NCBI GenBank assembly: GCA_004375885.1
Contig: SOJG01000035.1
Coordinates: 1-25,327, forward strand
Source: Dehalococcoidia bacterium
GTDB lineage: Bacteria > Chloroflexota > Dehalococcoidia > GIF9 > AB-539-J10
Direction of reading: 5' to 3'
DNA: 25,327 bases
The position numbers and the translations under genes are program-made. The number at the start of each line of letters is the position of its first letter. Within the stretch, counting starts at the first letter, position 1. The notes under the pieces were generated by a model. It had not been told where the DNA came from and did not search any database. It saw only the letters and a program-made list of their open reading frames with translations. Of the stretch, positions 7,198 to 15,088 are shown piece by piece.

Positions 7198-7854
7198 TCA
7201 GGGTGAAGTGGGCGCCTTGAGAGCAGAGACTATCTCTCTAGCTACTCCCTCTATTCCCAGGTCCCCATTGATCCTGACCAGTTTGCCCTGGTTTTCATAG
7301 TAATCGAGGACGGGAGCAGTCTGAGCACAAAACACAGCCAGTCGGCCCCTTACCGTTTCCTCCCTATCATCAGAACGCTGATACAACACACCAGCGCATC
7401 TGTCACATTTCCCCGGCGTTTTGGGGGGTGAGCCTATTACGTGATAGGGTGTCTGGCAGGTCCGGCAAAGCCGCCTCCCGCTGAGGCGCTTCACCAGCTC
7501 TTCATCCGGCACTTCAAGATATATCGCCCTATCTATGGTTTTTCCCTGCTCACCAAGGGCTTTCTCCAGGACTTCAGCCTGATGCAAAGTGCGGGGGAAG
7601 CCGTCGAAAATGCAGCCACGGGCACAGTCAGCCCGATGGATTCTCTCCAGAATCATCGTTATCGTCAGCTCATCAGGAACTAGTTCTCCCTTATCCATAT
7701 AACTTTCAGCGCGGAGACCAATGTCGGTTCTTTCTTCCAGCGCCCGACGAAGCAAATCACCGGAGGCTATATGAGGCAGCTTCATCTCCTGGGAGAGAAT
7801 ATCCGCCTGAGTACCCTTCCCCGCCCCCGGAGCACCCAGCATGATGATGTGCAT
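7198..7854 (-). CDS. adk: Adenylate kinase, zinc-LID type
   Basis: Interconverts ATP plus AMP with two ADP in the cytoplasm. The 218 residues include the P-loop GAPGAGKGT at 7-15, the AMP-site DGFPRT around 84-89, and a long LID domain with four cysteines at 130, 133, 150 and 153 that form the structural zinc site of Gram-positive-like enzymes. Its ATG overlaps the secY stop by one base (TAATG), and about 80 non-coding bases separate it from map. Confidence 0.97.
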   Translation of the reverse strand: MHIIMLGAPGAGKGTQADILSQEMKLPHIASGDLLRRALEERTDIGLRAESYMDKGELVPDELTITMILERIHRADCARGCIFDGFPRTLHQAEVLEKALGEQGKTIDRAIYLEVPDEELVKRLSGRRLCRTCQTPYHVIGSPPKTPGKCDRCAGVLYQRSDDREETVRGRLAVFCAQTAPVLDYYENQGKLVRINGDLGIEGVAREIVSALKAPTSP

Positions 7855-9161
7855 TATTTCAGGAAACCCTCGTAGCGGCGCATGGTCAATTGAGCCTCTA
7901 ATTGCTTCATTGTATCCAGAGCCACACCGACAGCTATCAGCATGGCGGTGCTCTGGAGCGTCAACACTCCGACGCGCGTGACTTGCGCCGCAATGAAGGG
8001 CATAATCGCCACTAGGGCCAGGAAGAGGGCGCCACCAAACGTAATGCGCCTTATGATTCTGTTCAGATAGTCGGCCGTTGCCTTGCCGGGTCGAACTCCC
8101 GGGATGAACCCCCCTTGTTGCTGCAGGGTCTGGGGCAGGTTCATCTGCTCAAAAATGACCATGGTGTAAAAGAAGGCGAAACCAATTACCAGGGCGAAGT
8201 ACGCCCCCTGGTAGAGCAAGGTATTAGCCTGAAAAGTATTGTAGATTGTATTCCAGAAATTCGGGTTCTGCTCAGGACCCATCAAGAAGGAAGATATCGT
8301 AGCGGGAAGTTGCATTAAGGCAATGGCGAAAATTATGGGTATCATCCCGGCGGTATTCACCCGGAGCGGTATATACGTGGAACCCGATTGGCGATACATA
8401 CGGCCACTACGGAAAGTGCTCCGGGCATACTGTACAGGAATACGGCGATGAGCCTCAACAAATATGACTATGAGTACCAGTGTAGCCAAAGACAGGATGA
8501 CGAAGGCGATCAACCCGCCGGGCTGTCCCTCTTGAGCAGCTACGATGCCGCGGCCGAGAATTTCCGGCAGGCTGGCCACGATGCCACCGAAGATTATTAT
8601 CGATATCCCGTTGCCTATGCCACGCTCCGTGATCAACTCACCGAGCCACACGAGGAATATCGTGCCCGCCACCATTGTCACTATGATGCTGGCTATGGTC
8701 AAATGCCCGAGCGGCTCAATAGTAACGCCCTGGGCACGCAATATGGTAAACATACCGTAGCCCTGAATAGCAGCCAGGGGCACGGTCAACGTGTGAGTAA
8801 TTCGATTGATCGTCTGCCGACCGAGCTCCCCCTCTTGAGATAAGGCCTGAAGCCTGGGGATCACCGGCGTCAGCAATTGCATGATGATGGACGAGGTGAT
8901 ATAGGGATAGATACCAATGGCAACTATGCTGAAAGTCGCCATGGCGCCGCCGCTAAAGAGGTCAAGCATCCCGAAGAGGAGGTTTCCTGCGAGGAGTTCT
9001 TCCAACGCCGTGATATCCACGCCGGGCAAGGGAACATTCGTCAGAAACCGAAAAACTGCCAGGATGCCCAAGGTAAAAAGAATTCTGCGGCGCAGATCGG
9101 GCAGGGACAGTGCGTCCATCATCGCCTGGACGAGGCGCGGTCGGGCTGTCTTACGCTGCAT
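7854..9161 (-). CDS. secY: Protein translocase subunit SecY
   Basis: Channel-forming subunit of the SecYEG translocon in the cytoplasmic membrane. The 435 residues show about ten hydrophobic segments, the first at about residues 27-45 (RRRILFTLGILAVFRFLTNV). Family motifs include GIYPYITSSIIMQLL in TM2 and GIGNGISIIIF. The charged loop VYARST-type motif appears as VQYARSTFRSGRMY. The start at 9159-9161 overlaps rplO by 11 bases and is preceded by GAAGGGACTCAGG. Gene order rplO-secY-adk is standard. Confidence 0.97.
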   Translation of the reverse strand: MQRKTARPRLVQAMMDALSLPDLRRRILFTLGILAVFRFLTNVPLPGVDITALEELLAGNLLFGMLDLFSGGAMATFSIVAIGIYPYITSSIIMQLLTPVIPRLQALSQEGELGRQTINRITHTLTVPLAAIQGYGMFTILRAQGVTIEPLGHLTIASIIVTMVAGTIFLVWLGELITERGIGNGISIIIFGGIVASLPEILGRGIVAAQEGQPGGLIAFVILSLATLVLIVIFVEAHRRIPVQYARSTFRSGRMYRQSGSTYIPLRVNTAGMIPIIFAIALMQLPATISSFLMGPEQNPNFWNTIYNTFQANTLLYQGAYFALVIGFAFFYTMVIFEQMNLPQTLQQQGGFIPGVRPGKATADYLNRIIRRITFGGALFLALVAIMPFIAAQVTRVGVLTLQSTAMLIAVGVALDTMKQLEAQLTMRRYEGFLK

Positions 9162-9606
9162 CCTGAGTCCCTTCTATCTTCCCTCCGGCAGCGACGATCT
9201 TTTTCTCCGCCGACACAGAGAACTTGTCAGCCCTGACTAGCAACGGGTGCTGGATGGCGCCGGCCCCCAGGATTTTGGTCGGCCGACCCCGAGACTCGAT
9301 TAGCCCCGCTCGGAGCAGTTCCTCAGGGGTCACCTCGGTGCCCGGGGCGAAAACACTTAACTTCCCCACATTGATGATATTGTATTCGGTCTTGAAAATG
9401 TTAGTGAATCCCCTTTTTCTTGGCAGCCGCTTTATCAGAGGTAGCTGCCCGCCTTCAAAACCAAGCCGCACGCCCCCACCGGAGCGAGACTTTTGCCCCT
9501 TGCAGCCTCGTCCTGAGTAGGTGCCATGCCCGCTGCCATCTCCACGGCCAACGCGTTTTCTCTTCTGCTTGGCACCTGCAGGAGGTCTTAGTTCATTCTG
9601 TTTCAT
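9151..9606 (-). CDS. rplO: 50S ribosomal protein uL15
   Basis: Large-subunit protein acting late in assembly. The 151-residue product begins MKQNELRPPAGAKQKRKRVG and continues with the glycine-rich SGHGTYSGRGCKGQKSRSG segment, the uL15 hallmark, then FEGGQLPLIKRLPRKRGF. The ATG at 9604-9606, with AAGG close upstream, matches the family start better than one nine codons earlier. It overlaps the end of rpsE by 14 bases, leaving no room for rpmD, which usually lies between these genes. Confidence 0.96.
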   Translation of the reverse strand: MKQNELRPPAGAKQKRKRVGRGDGSGHGTYSGRGCKGQKSRSGGGVRLGFEGGQLPLIKRLPRKRGFTNIFKTEYNIINVGKLSVFAPGTEVTPEELLRAGLIESRGRPTKILGAGAIQHPLLVRADKFSVSAEKKIVAAGGKIEGTQDAA

Positions 9607-10135
9607 CTGCCTTTTGTTCCTGGCCTTCGACATCGACTTGAGTTGCTGCTTTCTCGCCCGGCTTCAAGCTAGCCAAAGCCAGGATGGTCGCCCTAGCCAC
9701 ATTGATCTTACTCGACCCGCCGAACGACTTGCCAATCACATCTCTTATCCCCGCCAGTTCCAGTATCGCTCGACTCGTATTGTTGACGATTAGGCCTGTG
9801 CCCGGCGCTGCCGGCTTTAGCAGGATCTTGGATACGCAGAACTTGGCTAGAACCTCATGAGGAATAGTACCATCTTCGATCGGCACCTCAATCAACGCCT
9901 TCTTTGCCACAGCGCCTGCCTTGCGGATCGCATCCGGCACCCCCCCTGCTTTAGCTAACCCAAATCCAACACACCCCCGGCCATCCCCAACCACCACCAA
10001 AGCTCTGAACCGAAGGCGCCTGCCACCTTTTGCTACTTTGGTTACACGGTCAATACGCAGCAGTTTCTCTTCGAGATCCAGGTCTGAGGCATCGATCTGA
10101 GCTCTCTTCCCTTTTAATTTGGTAATCGCTTTCAT
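9593..10135 (-). CDS. rpsE: 30S ribosomal protein uS5
   Basis: Small-subunit protein important for decoding accuracy. The 180 residues include LLRIDRVTKVAKGGRRLRF, VVVGDGRGCVGFGLAKA and a C-terminal domain with GTGLIVNNTSRAILELAGI. It ends in an acidic, Gln-rich tail (GQEQKADETE). The last codons overlap the start of rplO. Confidence 0.97.
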   Translation of the reverse strand: MKAITKLKGKRAQIDASDLDLEEKLLRIDRVTKVAKGGRRLRFRALVVVGDGRGCVGFGLAKAGGVPDAIRKAGAVAKKALIEVPIEDGTIPHEVLAKFCVSKILLKPAAPGTGLIVNNTSRAILELAGIRDVIGKSFGGSSKINVARATILALASLKPGEKAATQVDVEGQEQKADETE

Positions 10136-10145
10136 GATCTAACTC

Positions 10146-10511
10146 TCAAAACTCCAGTCCAGCTTGCCTGGCGGCCTCGGCCAAAGCCTTAACTCTGCCA
10201 TGATATTTATAGCCACCACGGTCAAAAACCGCCTGCTTAATTCCTTTGCCTAATGCTCTCTCAGCAAACAGGGTTCCCACTACCTCAGCCTTTTTTGCTT
10301 TGACCATTCCATCCACCTTGCTTCTCACCTGAGAGTCAAGAGTGCTCATTGAGACCAAGGTCCGGCCTCTAGAATCATCAATAAGCTGGGCATGGATATG
10401 ATTCAGGCTGCGGAAGACACATAATCGAGGTCGCGACACTGTTCCCGCTATCTTGCGCCTCACCCGCCTGTGTCGTACCTTCCTGATTGCCCTTGAGTCT
10501 CGCTTGCTCAT
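10146..10511 (-). CDS. rplR: 50S ribosomal protein uL18
   Basis: 5S rRNA-binding protein of the central protuberance. The 121 residues include the basic N-terminus RKVRHRRVRRKIAGT, RPRLCVFRSLNHIHAQLIDD, and the C-terminal FDRGGYKYHGRVKALAEAAR motif. Length is normal and spacing to its neighbours rplF and rpsE is about ten bases. Confidence 0.97.
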   Translation of the reverse strand: MSKRDSRAIRKVRHRRVRRKIAGTVSRPRLCVFRSLNHIHAQLIDDSRGRTLVSMSTLDSQVRSKVDGMVKAKKAEVVGTLFAERALGKGIKQAVFDRGGYKYHGRVKALAEAARQAGLEF

Positions 10512-10519
10512 CGTAGCAC

Positions 10520-11068
10520 CTATCTCTTGCCTACTTTGCCTGATTTACCAGGCTTAAGATGCAGTTCCTCATCAGAGTATTTGACTCCTTTTCCCTTGTA
10601 AGGGTCAGCAGGGCGGACTGCCCGGATTCTGGCAGCCGTTTCACCAACCTGCTGTTTGTCAATCCCCGTGACGCGAATGCGATTGGCCCCTTCAACCGCA
10701 ATACCAATACCGGCAGGAGGCGAAAACTCTATCGTGTTGGCGTATCCCACCTGGAGCAGCAGCTTATCGCCGGTCTTCTGTGCTTTGTAGCCTACGCCAC
10801 TTATTTCGAGGACCTTTTCAAAACCTTCACTCACTCCTGTAACCATATTTGCCAGAAGGCTGCGAGTAAGCCCATGCAAAGCTCGATGAATCTTGTTATT
10901 ACTGGGTCGACTCACAATCAAGCACCCGTCCTTCAAAGCTATAGACATGTCAGGGTGAAACCGTCGCCGGAGTTCTCCCTTCTTTCCTCTGACCACAACT
11001 TCGCTTGCAGCGATCTTTACCTCAGTACCCGGAGGTATTGCAATGGGAAGCAACCCAATACGAGACAT
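10520..11068 (-). CDS. rplF: 50S ribosomal protein uL6
   Basis: Large-subunit protein at the base of the L7/L12 stalk. The 182 residues begin MSRIGLLPIAIPPG and contain VRGKKGELRR, HGLTRSLLANMVTGVSEGFE, and the signature PADPYKGKGVKYSDEEL near the C-terminus, followed by a short Lys/Gly-rich tail. It has two tandem uL6 folds and normal length. Confidence 0.97.
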   Translation of the reverse strand: MSRIGLLPIAIPPGTEVKIAASEVVVRGKKGELRRRFHPDMSIALKDGCLIVSRPSNNKIHRALHGLTRSLLANMVTGVSEGFEKVLEISGVGYKAQKTGDKLLLQVGYANTIEFSPPAGIGIAVEGANRIRVTGIDKQQVGETAARIRAVRPADPYKGKGVKYSDEELHLKPGKSGKVGKR

Positions 11069-11090
11069 ACTTCACAACTCCAGCGTCAAT

Positions 11091-11486
11091 TTACCAAACA
11101 TAACACAGAATCTCACCGCCGAGATGCTGCCGCCATGCGTCTTGGCCGGTCATGATGCCCTTGGATGTAGATAGGATGGCAATACCCAGACCCCCATAAA
11201 CCCTGGGGACTTCGCGCCTTTCGGCATAGACCCTCAGGCCTGGTTTACTTACTCTTTCCAGACCCGAAATCGCAGGCTGGCCGTCCGTGTACTTCACGTA
11301 GACTCTTATCATTGGCTGCGGCTTCCCGCTAAGCACCTCATAGCGGTCAATAAAACCCTCTTCCTTGAGTAGCTTAATGACAGAAAGCTTGATTTTGGAG
11401 GACGGCACAAGTACAGACTCATGGTCTGCCATGATGCCATTGCGTATCCTGGTTAGCATATCAGCGATGGGGTCAGTAGTTGTCAT
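11091..11486 (-). CDS. rpsH: 30S ribosomal protein uS8
   Basis: Primary 16S rRNA-binding protein, a translational repressor of the spc operon in E. coli; no matching mRNA target was recognised here. The 131 residues start MTTTDPIADMLTRIRNGI and end with ILSTSKGIMTGQDAWRQHLG and GEILCYVW, the conserved C-terminal signature. It lies between rpsZ and rplF. Confidence 0.97.
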   Translation of the reverse strand: MTTTDPIADMLTRIRNGIMADHESVLVPSSKIKLSVIKLLKEEGFIDRYEVLSGKPQPMIRVYVKYTDGQPAISGLERVSKPGLRVYAERREVPRVYGGLGIAILSTSKGIMTGQDAWRQHLGGEILCYVW

Positions 11487-11493
11487 CTCTCTC

Positions 11494-11679
11494 TCACCAA
11501 CTCGACTTTCTTACCCCGGGTATTACGCCGGTGACAGCGAGTTCTCGAAAACAAATACGGCACAAGCCAAATTTGCGCATGAAAGCCCGCGGTCTGCCGC
11601 ATAACTGACAACGATTACGTTGCTGCACCCTGTACTTGGGCGCACGCTTTGATTTGACAATCTTGGATAATTTCGCCAT
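11494..11679 (-). CDS. rpsZ: 30S ribosomal protein uS14, zinc (short) type
   Basis: Small-subunit head protein. The 61-residue length and cysteine pairs CQLC and CRIC (residues about 23-26 and 39-42) identify the type Z zinc form common outside Proteobacteria, and the protein ends VTGVIPGVRKSSW. It is placed between rplE and rpsH as usual. Confidence 0.97.
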   Translation of the reverse strand: MAKLSKIVKSKRAPKYRVQQRNRCQLCGRPRAFMRKFGLCRICFRELAVTGVIPGVRKSSW

Positions 11680-11680
11680 A

Positions 11681-12226
11681 TCAAGTTCTCCTAAAAGGCA
11701 TGTCCATTAACTCCAGCAAATCCCTGGCTTCATCATCGTTCTCGGCCGTAGTAACAATGGTTACCTCAAGGCCGCGAATCTTGTCCACCTTATCGTAATC
11801 GATTTCAGGGAAGACTATCTGTTCTCTTATGCCCAGAGTGTAATTCCCTCGGCCATCGAACGAATCCCGCGATACTCCGCGGAAATCGCGGAACCTCGGT
11901 AGAACAACACTGACCAGTCTGTCGAAGAAATCGTACATCCGCTTTCCTCGCAACGTCACCATTATCCCGACAGGCATACCAGCCCTCAGCTTGAAGGCGG
12001 ATATGGATTTCTTCGCCCGCGTGGTCACCGGCCGCTGCCCGGAAATTATAGCTAGATGTTTCTGCGCTGCTTCCAGAGCTTTGGGATCTTGCGTTGCTTC
12101 GCCCAGACCGATGCCAAGCACAACCTTTTCCAATTTAGGCACCTGCATTATGTTACCATAGCCGATCCTGGCCTTAAGCTGCGGAGCCACTTCCGCCACA
12201 TACTTTTCTTTCAAGCGAGATTTCAC
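11681..12226 (-). CDS. rplE: 50S ribosomal protein uL5
   Basis: 5S rRNA-binding protein contacting the P-site tRNA. About 181 residues include KSRLKEKYVAEVAPQL, NIMQVPKLEKVVLGIGLGEA and the C-terminal signature NYTLGIREQIVFPEIDYDKV. I place the start at the GTG 12224-12226, since AAGGGG lies eight bases before it. A TTG two codons upstream (12230-12232) is only two bases from that site. Both give nearly the same protein. Confidence 0.95.
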   Translation of the reverse strand: MKSRLKEKYVAEVAPQLKARIGYGNIMQVPKLEKVVLGIGLGEATQDPKALEAAQKHLAIISGQRPVTTRAKKSISAFKLRAGMPVGIMVTLRGKRMYDFFDRLVSVVLPRFRDFRGVSRDSFDGRGNYTLGIREQIVFPEIDYDKVDKIRGLEVTIVTTAENDDEARDLLELMDMPFRRT

Positions 12227-12238
12227 AGTCAAAACCCC

Positions 12239-12550
12239 TTAGTCAATCACTTCTCGACATGAACTGCAAATTCGTACCCTCTTGCCATCGGCCAAAAAGC
12301 GAGACCCCACCCGAGTGGGGTGTCCACATTTCCCGCATAGCAACATCACGTTGGAGATGTGGATTGGAGCTTCCATCTCAATTATGCCGGCCTGGCGGAC
12401 AGCCCTACGAGCTCGAGAATGACGCTTGATCATGTTGAGTCCTTCCACTATTACTCTGTCTGCCCCGGGAAAAACACGACGCACCTTTCCCTTTTTCCCG
12501 CTATCCTTACCTGCGATTATGATGACACTATCATCTTTCCTGATTTTCAT
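12239..12550 (-). CDS. rplX: 50S ribosomal protein uL24
   Basis: Assembly-initiating large-subunit protein. The 103 residues have an N-terminal KOW motif (DDSVIIIAGKDSGKKGKV) and LNMIKRHSRA. The C-terminal half carries CGKC and CSSC pairs separated by about 20 residues, as often seen in bacterial uL24 outside the gamma-proteobacteria and possibly zinc-binding. It lies between rplN and rplE with one- to six-base gaps. Confidence 0.97.
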   Translation of the reverse strand: MKIRKDDSVIIIAGKDSGKKGKVRRVFPGADRVIVEGLNMIKRHSRARRAVRQAGIIEMEAPIHISNVMLLCGKCGHPTRVGSRFLADGKRVRICSSCREVID

Positions 12551-12551
12551 G

Positions 12552-12917
12552 TCAAAGGACCTCTGGGGCTAACGATATTATCTTGGCGAAGTTCTTGTCT
12601 CTGAGTTCTCTCGCTACCGGACCGAAGATGCGGCTCCCTCTAGGATTGTTCTTGTCGTCGAGGACCACTGCGGCGTTCTCATCAAAGCTGATAGAGGAGC
12701 CATCAGACCGGCGGTAAGGTTTAGCCACACGTACCACCACGGCCCGCACTACCTCGCCCTCTTTGACCATTCCGTGGGGCATAGCACGCTTCACCGTGGC
12801 CACAATGACATCGCCTATTCGAGCATACCTTTTGGCCCCGATGGGCACGTTAATGCACATAATCTGCTTGGCCCCGCTATTATCGGCGATCTTAAGCCTG
12901 GTATAAGTCTGAATCAC
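12552..12917 (-). CDS. rplN: 50S ribosomal protein uL14
   Basis: Intersubunit-bridge protein. The 121 residues begin MIQTYTRLKIADNSGAKQIM and contain AVVVRVAKPYRRSDGSSISF, DENAAVVLDD and the RGSRIFGPVARELRDKNFAK tail. The start codon is GTG at 12915-12917, overlapping the rpsQ stop as GTGA. Length is normal. Confidence 0.97.
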   Translation of the reverse strand: MIQTYTRLKIADNSGAKQIMCINVPIGAKRYARIGDVIVATVKRAMPHGMVKEGEVVRAVVVRVAKPYRRSDGSSISFDENAAVVLDDKNNPRGSRIFGPVARELRDKNFAKIISLAPEVL

Positions 12918-13201
12918 TCCTTCTGCTCCAGTCTGCTTTCGGCCGTTTCCTTCTTCGATATTATCTCGGTTACCCGCCAGTTCTTCTCCTTGGACAGAGG
13001 GCGAGTCTCTACAATCTTCACTTTGTCTCCAACCCTGCAGGCACCACGTTCGTCATGAGCCTTGTATTTCTTGGTGGTTCTGATAGCTTTCCTATAGAGC
13101 GGATGCACTTTCCTGGTTTTCACAGACACGACCACCGTCTTGTCCATCCTATCACTCACCACCAGACCTTCTCTTACCTTTCGTTTCTCCAAATCGCTCA
13201 T
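12914..13201 (-). CDS. rpsQ: 30S ribosomal protein uS17
   Basis: Primary 16S rRNA-binding OB-fold protein. The 95 residues contain REGLVVSDRMDKTVVVSVKT, HPLYRKAIRTTKKYKAHDE and VGDKVKIVETRPLSKEKNWR, followed by a charged C-terminal extension. The ATG overlaps the rpmC stop as ATGA. Confidence 0.97.
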   Translation of the reverse strand: MSDLEKRKVREGLVVSDRMDKTVVVSVKTRKVHPLYRKAIRTTKKYKAHDERGACRVGDKVKIVETRPLSKEKNWRVTEIISKKETAESRLEQKE

Positions 13202-13395
13202 CCTATGCCAAGCTCTCTTTCCTTCAAAATAGTCTTGATTCTGGCAATCCTTTTCTTGACTCGAGGAATCTCCCGGTGATTCCCCAATTGTCTGGTGGCC
13301 AGGCGAAAACGGAGGTTAAAAAGCTCCTCATGAGCTTCTTCAAGTTTCGATAATAGCTCCCCATCGTTGAGGCCGCGAATTTCCCCAGCTTTCAA
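13198..13395 (-). CDS. rpmC: 50S ribosomal protein uL29
   Basis: Two-helix protein near the exit tunnel, where trigger factor and SRP dock. The 65 residues include ELFNLRFRLATRQLGNHREI and the C-terminal RVKKRIARIKTILKERE helix. The start is a TTG (13393-13395) preceded by GGAAAGGTAGAG. It follows rplP and precedes rpsQ in standard order. Confidence 0.96.
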   Translation of the reverse strand: MKAGEIRGLNDGELLSKLEEAHEELFNLRFRLATRQLGNHREIPRVKKRIARIKTILKERELGIG

Positions 13396-13397
13396 CT

Positions 13398-13808
13398 CTA
13401 CCTTTCCCTCCTGACGAAACTAGTAGCTATAGGAAGCTTGTGGGAGGCCAGACGGGCTGCTTCCGAAGCCAGCTCCTCATCTACGCCAGCCAATTCAAAC
13501 AGGATTCTACCTCTCCTAACTACGGCTACCCAGTGATCGTGAGCGCCTTTCCCACTACCCATCCTCGTCTCTGCAGGTTTCTTCGTCACAGCCTTATCAG
13601 GGAAAATTCGTATCCATAGTTTACCACCGCGATGCAGGCTGCGGACGAGTACCCGACGGGTCGCCTCGATTTGCCGCGCGGTCACCCAAGCTGATTCCTG
13701 AGCCCTCATGCCGAAGTCACCAAAAGCAATGGTATCCCCGGCCTGCGCGCTGCCTTTCAGCCTTCCTCTATGCACCTTGCGATACTTGACCCGTTTCGGT
13801 TGTAGCAT
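13398..13808 (-). CDS. rplP: 50S ribosomal protein uL16
   Basis: Large-subunit protein near the A-site tRNA and peptidyl-transferase centre. The 136 residues begin MLQPKRVKYRKVHRGRLKG and include WIRIFPDKAVTKKPAETRMG. The usually conserved GKGKGNPEYW-like loop reads GSGKGAHDHW here, a noticeable variant. The start lies 41 bases inside the end of rpsC, but the N-terminus matches the family exactly, so the overlap is real. Confidence 0.97.
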   Translation of the reverse strand: MLQPKRVKYRKVHRGRLKGSAQAGDTIAFGDFGMRAQESAWVTARQIEATRRVLVRSLHRGGKLWIRIFPDKAVTKKPAETRMGSGKGAHDHWVAVVRRGRILFELAGVDEELASEAARLASHKLPIATSFVRRER

Positions 13809-14448
13809 TCCTCTCCTTCGCTTCAGGCATAATATCGCCCTTGTAGACCCACACCTTTACCCCAATGCGCCCCATCAAGGTATGGGCTTCAACAACACCA
13901 TAATCGATATTGGCACGCAATTTATGCAACGGCATTTGACCTTGCCGGACGGTCTCAGTTCTCGCGATTTCGAGCCCGCCAAGTCTTCCTTTGCACATTA
14001 TCTTTACTCCCTTAGCACCGGCTTGCATTGTCCGGAAGGCCGCTTGCCTCATAGCCCGCCGAAAAGGTATCCTCTCTTCCAGTCGCCCAGCGATGTTCCG
14101 AGCTACAAGAACAGCTTCAAGCTCAGGGCGCTCAACCTCCCTGATCGTCAATCTGATCTTATCCCCACTGACCTCCTCGAGGTCCGACTTCAGCGCTTCC
14201 ACGTTTTGTCCTCCTCGACCAATCAAGATGCCGGGACGCGCTGAGTAAAGAGTTAGACACACCTCATCTCCCGAACGTTCAATCTCTACTCGAGCGACTG
14301 CCCCTCCGAGACATCTGTCTTCCACAACCCTGCGCAGCTTCACATCATCCAGCCAAAACCGAGTGTAGTTCTTTCCAGCATACCACTTAGCTCGCCAATC
14401 CTGATTGATACCCAGCCTGAAACCGAAAGGATGAACTTTTTGTCCCAA
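13768..14448 (-). CDS. rpsC: 30S ribosomal protein uS3
   Basis: Head protein lining the mRNA entry channel. The 226 residues start MGQKVHPFGFRLGINQDWRA and contain a KH domain (ILIGRGGQNVEALKSDLEE), RIPFRRAMRQAAFRTMQAGA and RTETVRQGQMPLHKLRANID. The start codon is TTG (14446-14448), supported by AGGAGG seven bases upstream. The C-terminal tail overlaps rplP by 41 bases in another frame. Confidence 0.96.
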   Translation of the reverse strand: MGQKVHPFGFRLGINQDWRAKWYAGKNYTRFWLDDVKLRRVVEDRCLGGAVARVEIERSGDEVCLTLYSARPGILIGRGGQNVEALKSDLEEVSGDKIRLTIREVERPELEAVLVARNIAGRLEERIPFRRAMRQAAFRTMQAGAKGVKIMCKGRLGGLEIARTETVRQGQMPLHKLRANIDYGVVEAHTLMGRIGVKVWVYKGDIMPEAKERNATTETGQVSQGA

Positions 14449-14450
14449 CG

Positions 14451-14789
14451 CTATTCCTCCTCTTCAGTCACGAAAACTGTAACATTGCTAGACCGCTTCA
14501 AGATGGGACTAATTCGCCCTCTCGACTGAGGGCGGTATCTCTTCAACGTATGCCCTTTATCAGCGAATATATCTGTGATCCTCAGCTCAGCGGGCGACAT
14601 CTGAAAGTTGTTCTCAGCACTGGCGGACGCCGATTTTATCAATTTAGCTACCGCCTTAGCTGTGGGGGTAGGCGAGAAGCTCAGAATGGTCAAAGCCTCG
14701 TCGACCTTTTTGCCCCTAATCATATTAATCACCAAACGCACCTTCTGAGGCGAAATACCAACGTCTTTAGCTACAGCCCTTACCTTCAT
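14451..14789 (-). CDS. rplV: 50S ribosomal protein uL22
   Basis: Its beta hairpin lines the exit tunnel, where macrolide-resistance changes occur in other species. The 112 residues contain KDVGISPQKVRLVINMIRGK, ALTILSFSPTPTAKAVAKLI, and the hairpin-end GHTLKRYRPQSRGRISPILK. It ends with an acidic VTEEEE tail encoded by the purine-rich stretch that also supplies the rpsC ribosome-binding site. Confidence 0.97.
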   Translation of the reverse strand: MKVRAVAKDVGISPQKVRLVINMIRGKKVDEALTILSFSPTPTAKAVAKLIKSASASAENNFQMSPAELRITDIFADKGHTLKRYRPQSRGRISPILKRSSNVTVFVTEEEE

Positions 14790-14795
14790 CGTTCC

Positions 14796-15086
14796 CTACT
14801 TCTTCCTCGCCTGCACAGTCGTTTTGGCCTTGGTAACGTGACCCCTAAATGTCCTGGTCATAGCAAATTCCGCCAGTTTGTGCCCCACCATATTGTCAGT
14901 GATCAAAACGGGCACGTGCCTCCTGCCATTGTGCACGGCAATAGTATGGCCTATCATCTGAGGAAAAACGGTAGAGGAGCGAGACCACGTCTTTATCACC
15001 GTTTTATCGCCCGAGTTATTGAGCGCCTCTATTCTCTTAAGCAGCTTAGCATCACAGAAGGGCCCTTTCTTAAGCGACCGTGACAT
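14796..15086 (-). CDS. rpsS: 30S ribosomal protein uS19
   Basis: Head protein that pairs with uS13. The 96 residues begin MSRSLKKGPFCDAKLLKRIE and include SRSSTVFPQMIGHTIAVHNG and VGHKLAEFAMTRTFRGHVTK, the family signature with Ala-Met in place of the common Ala-Pro. Two bases separate it from rplB. Confidence 0.97.
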   Translation of the reverse strand: MSRSLKKGPFCDAKLLKRIEALNNSGDKTVIKTWSRSSTVFPQMIGHTIAVHNGRRHVPVLITDNMVGHKLAEFAMTRTFRGHVTKAKTTVQARKK

Positions 15087-15088
15087 CT

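Noticed and set aside
10559..11155. 198-residue plus-strand frame over rplF and rpsH
   Set aside because: Antisense shadow of two clear ribosomal protein genes.
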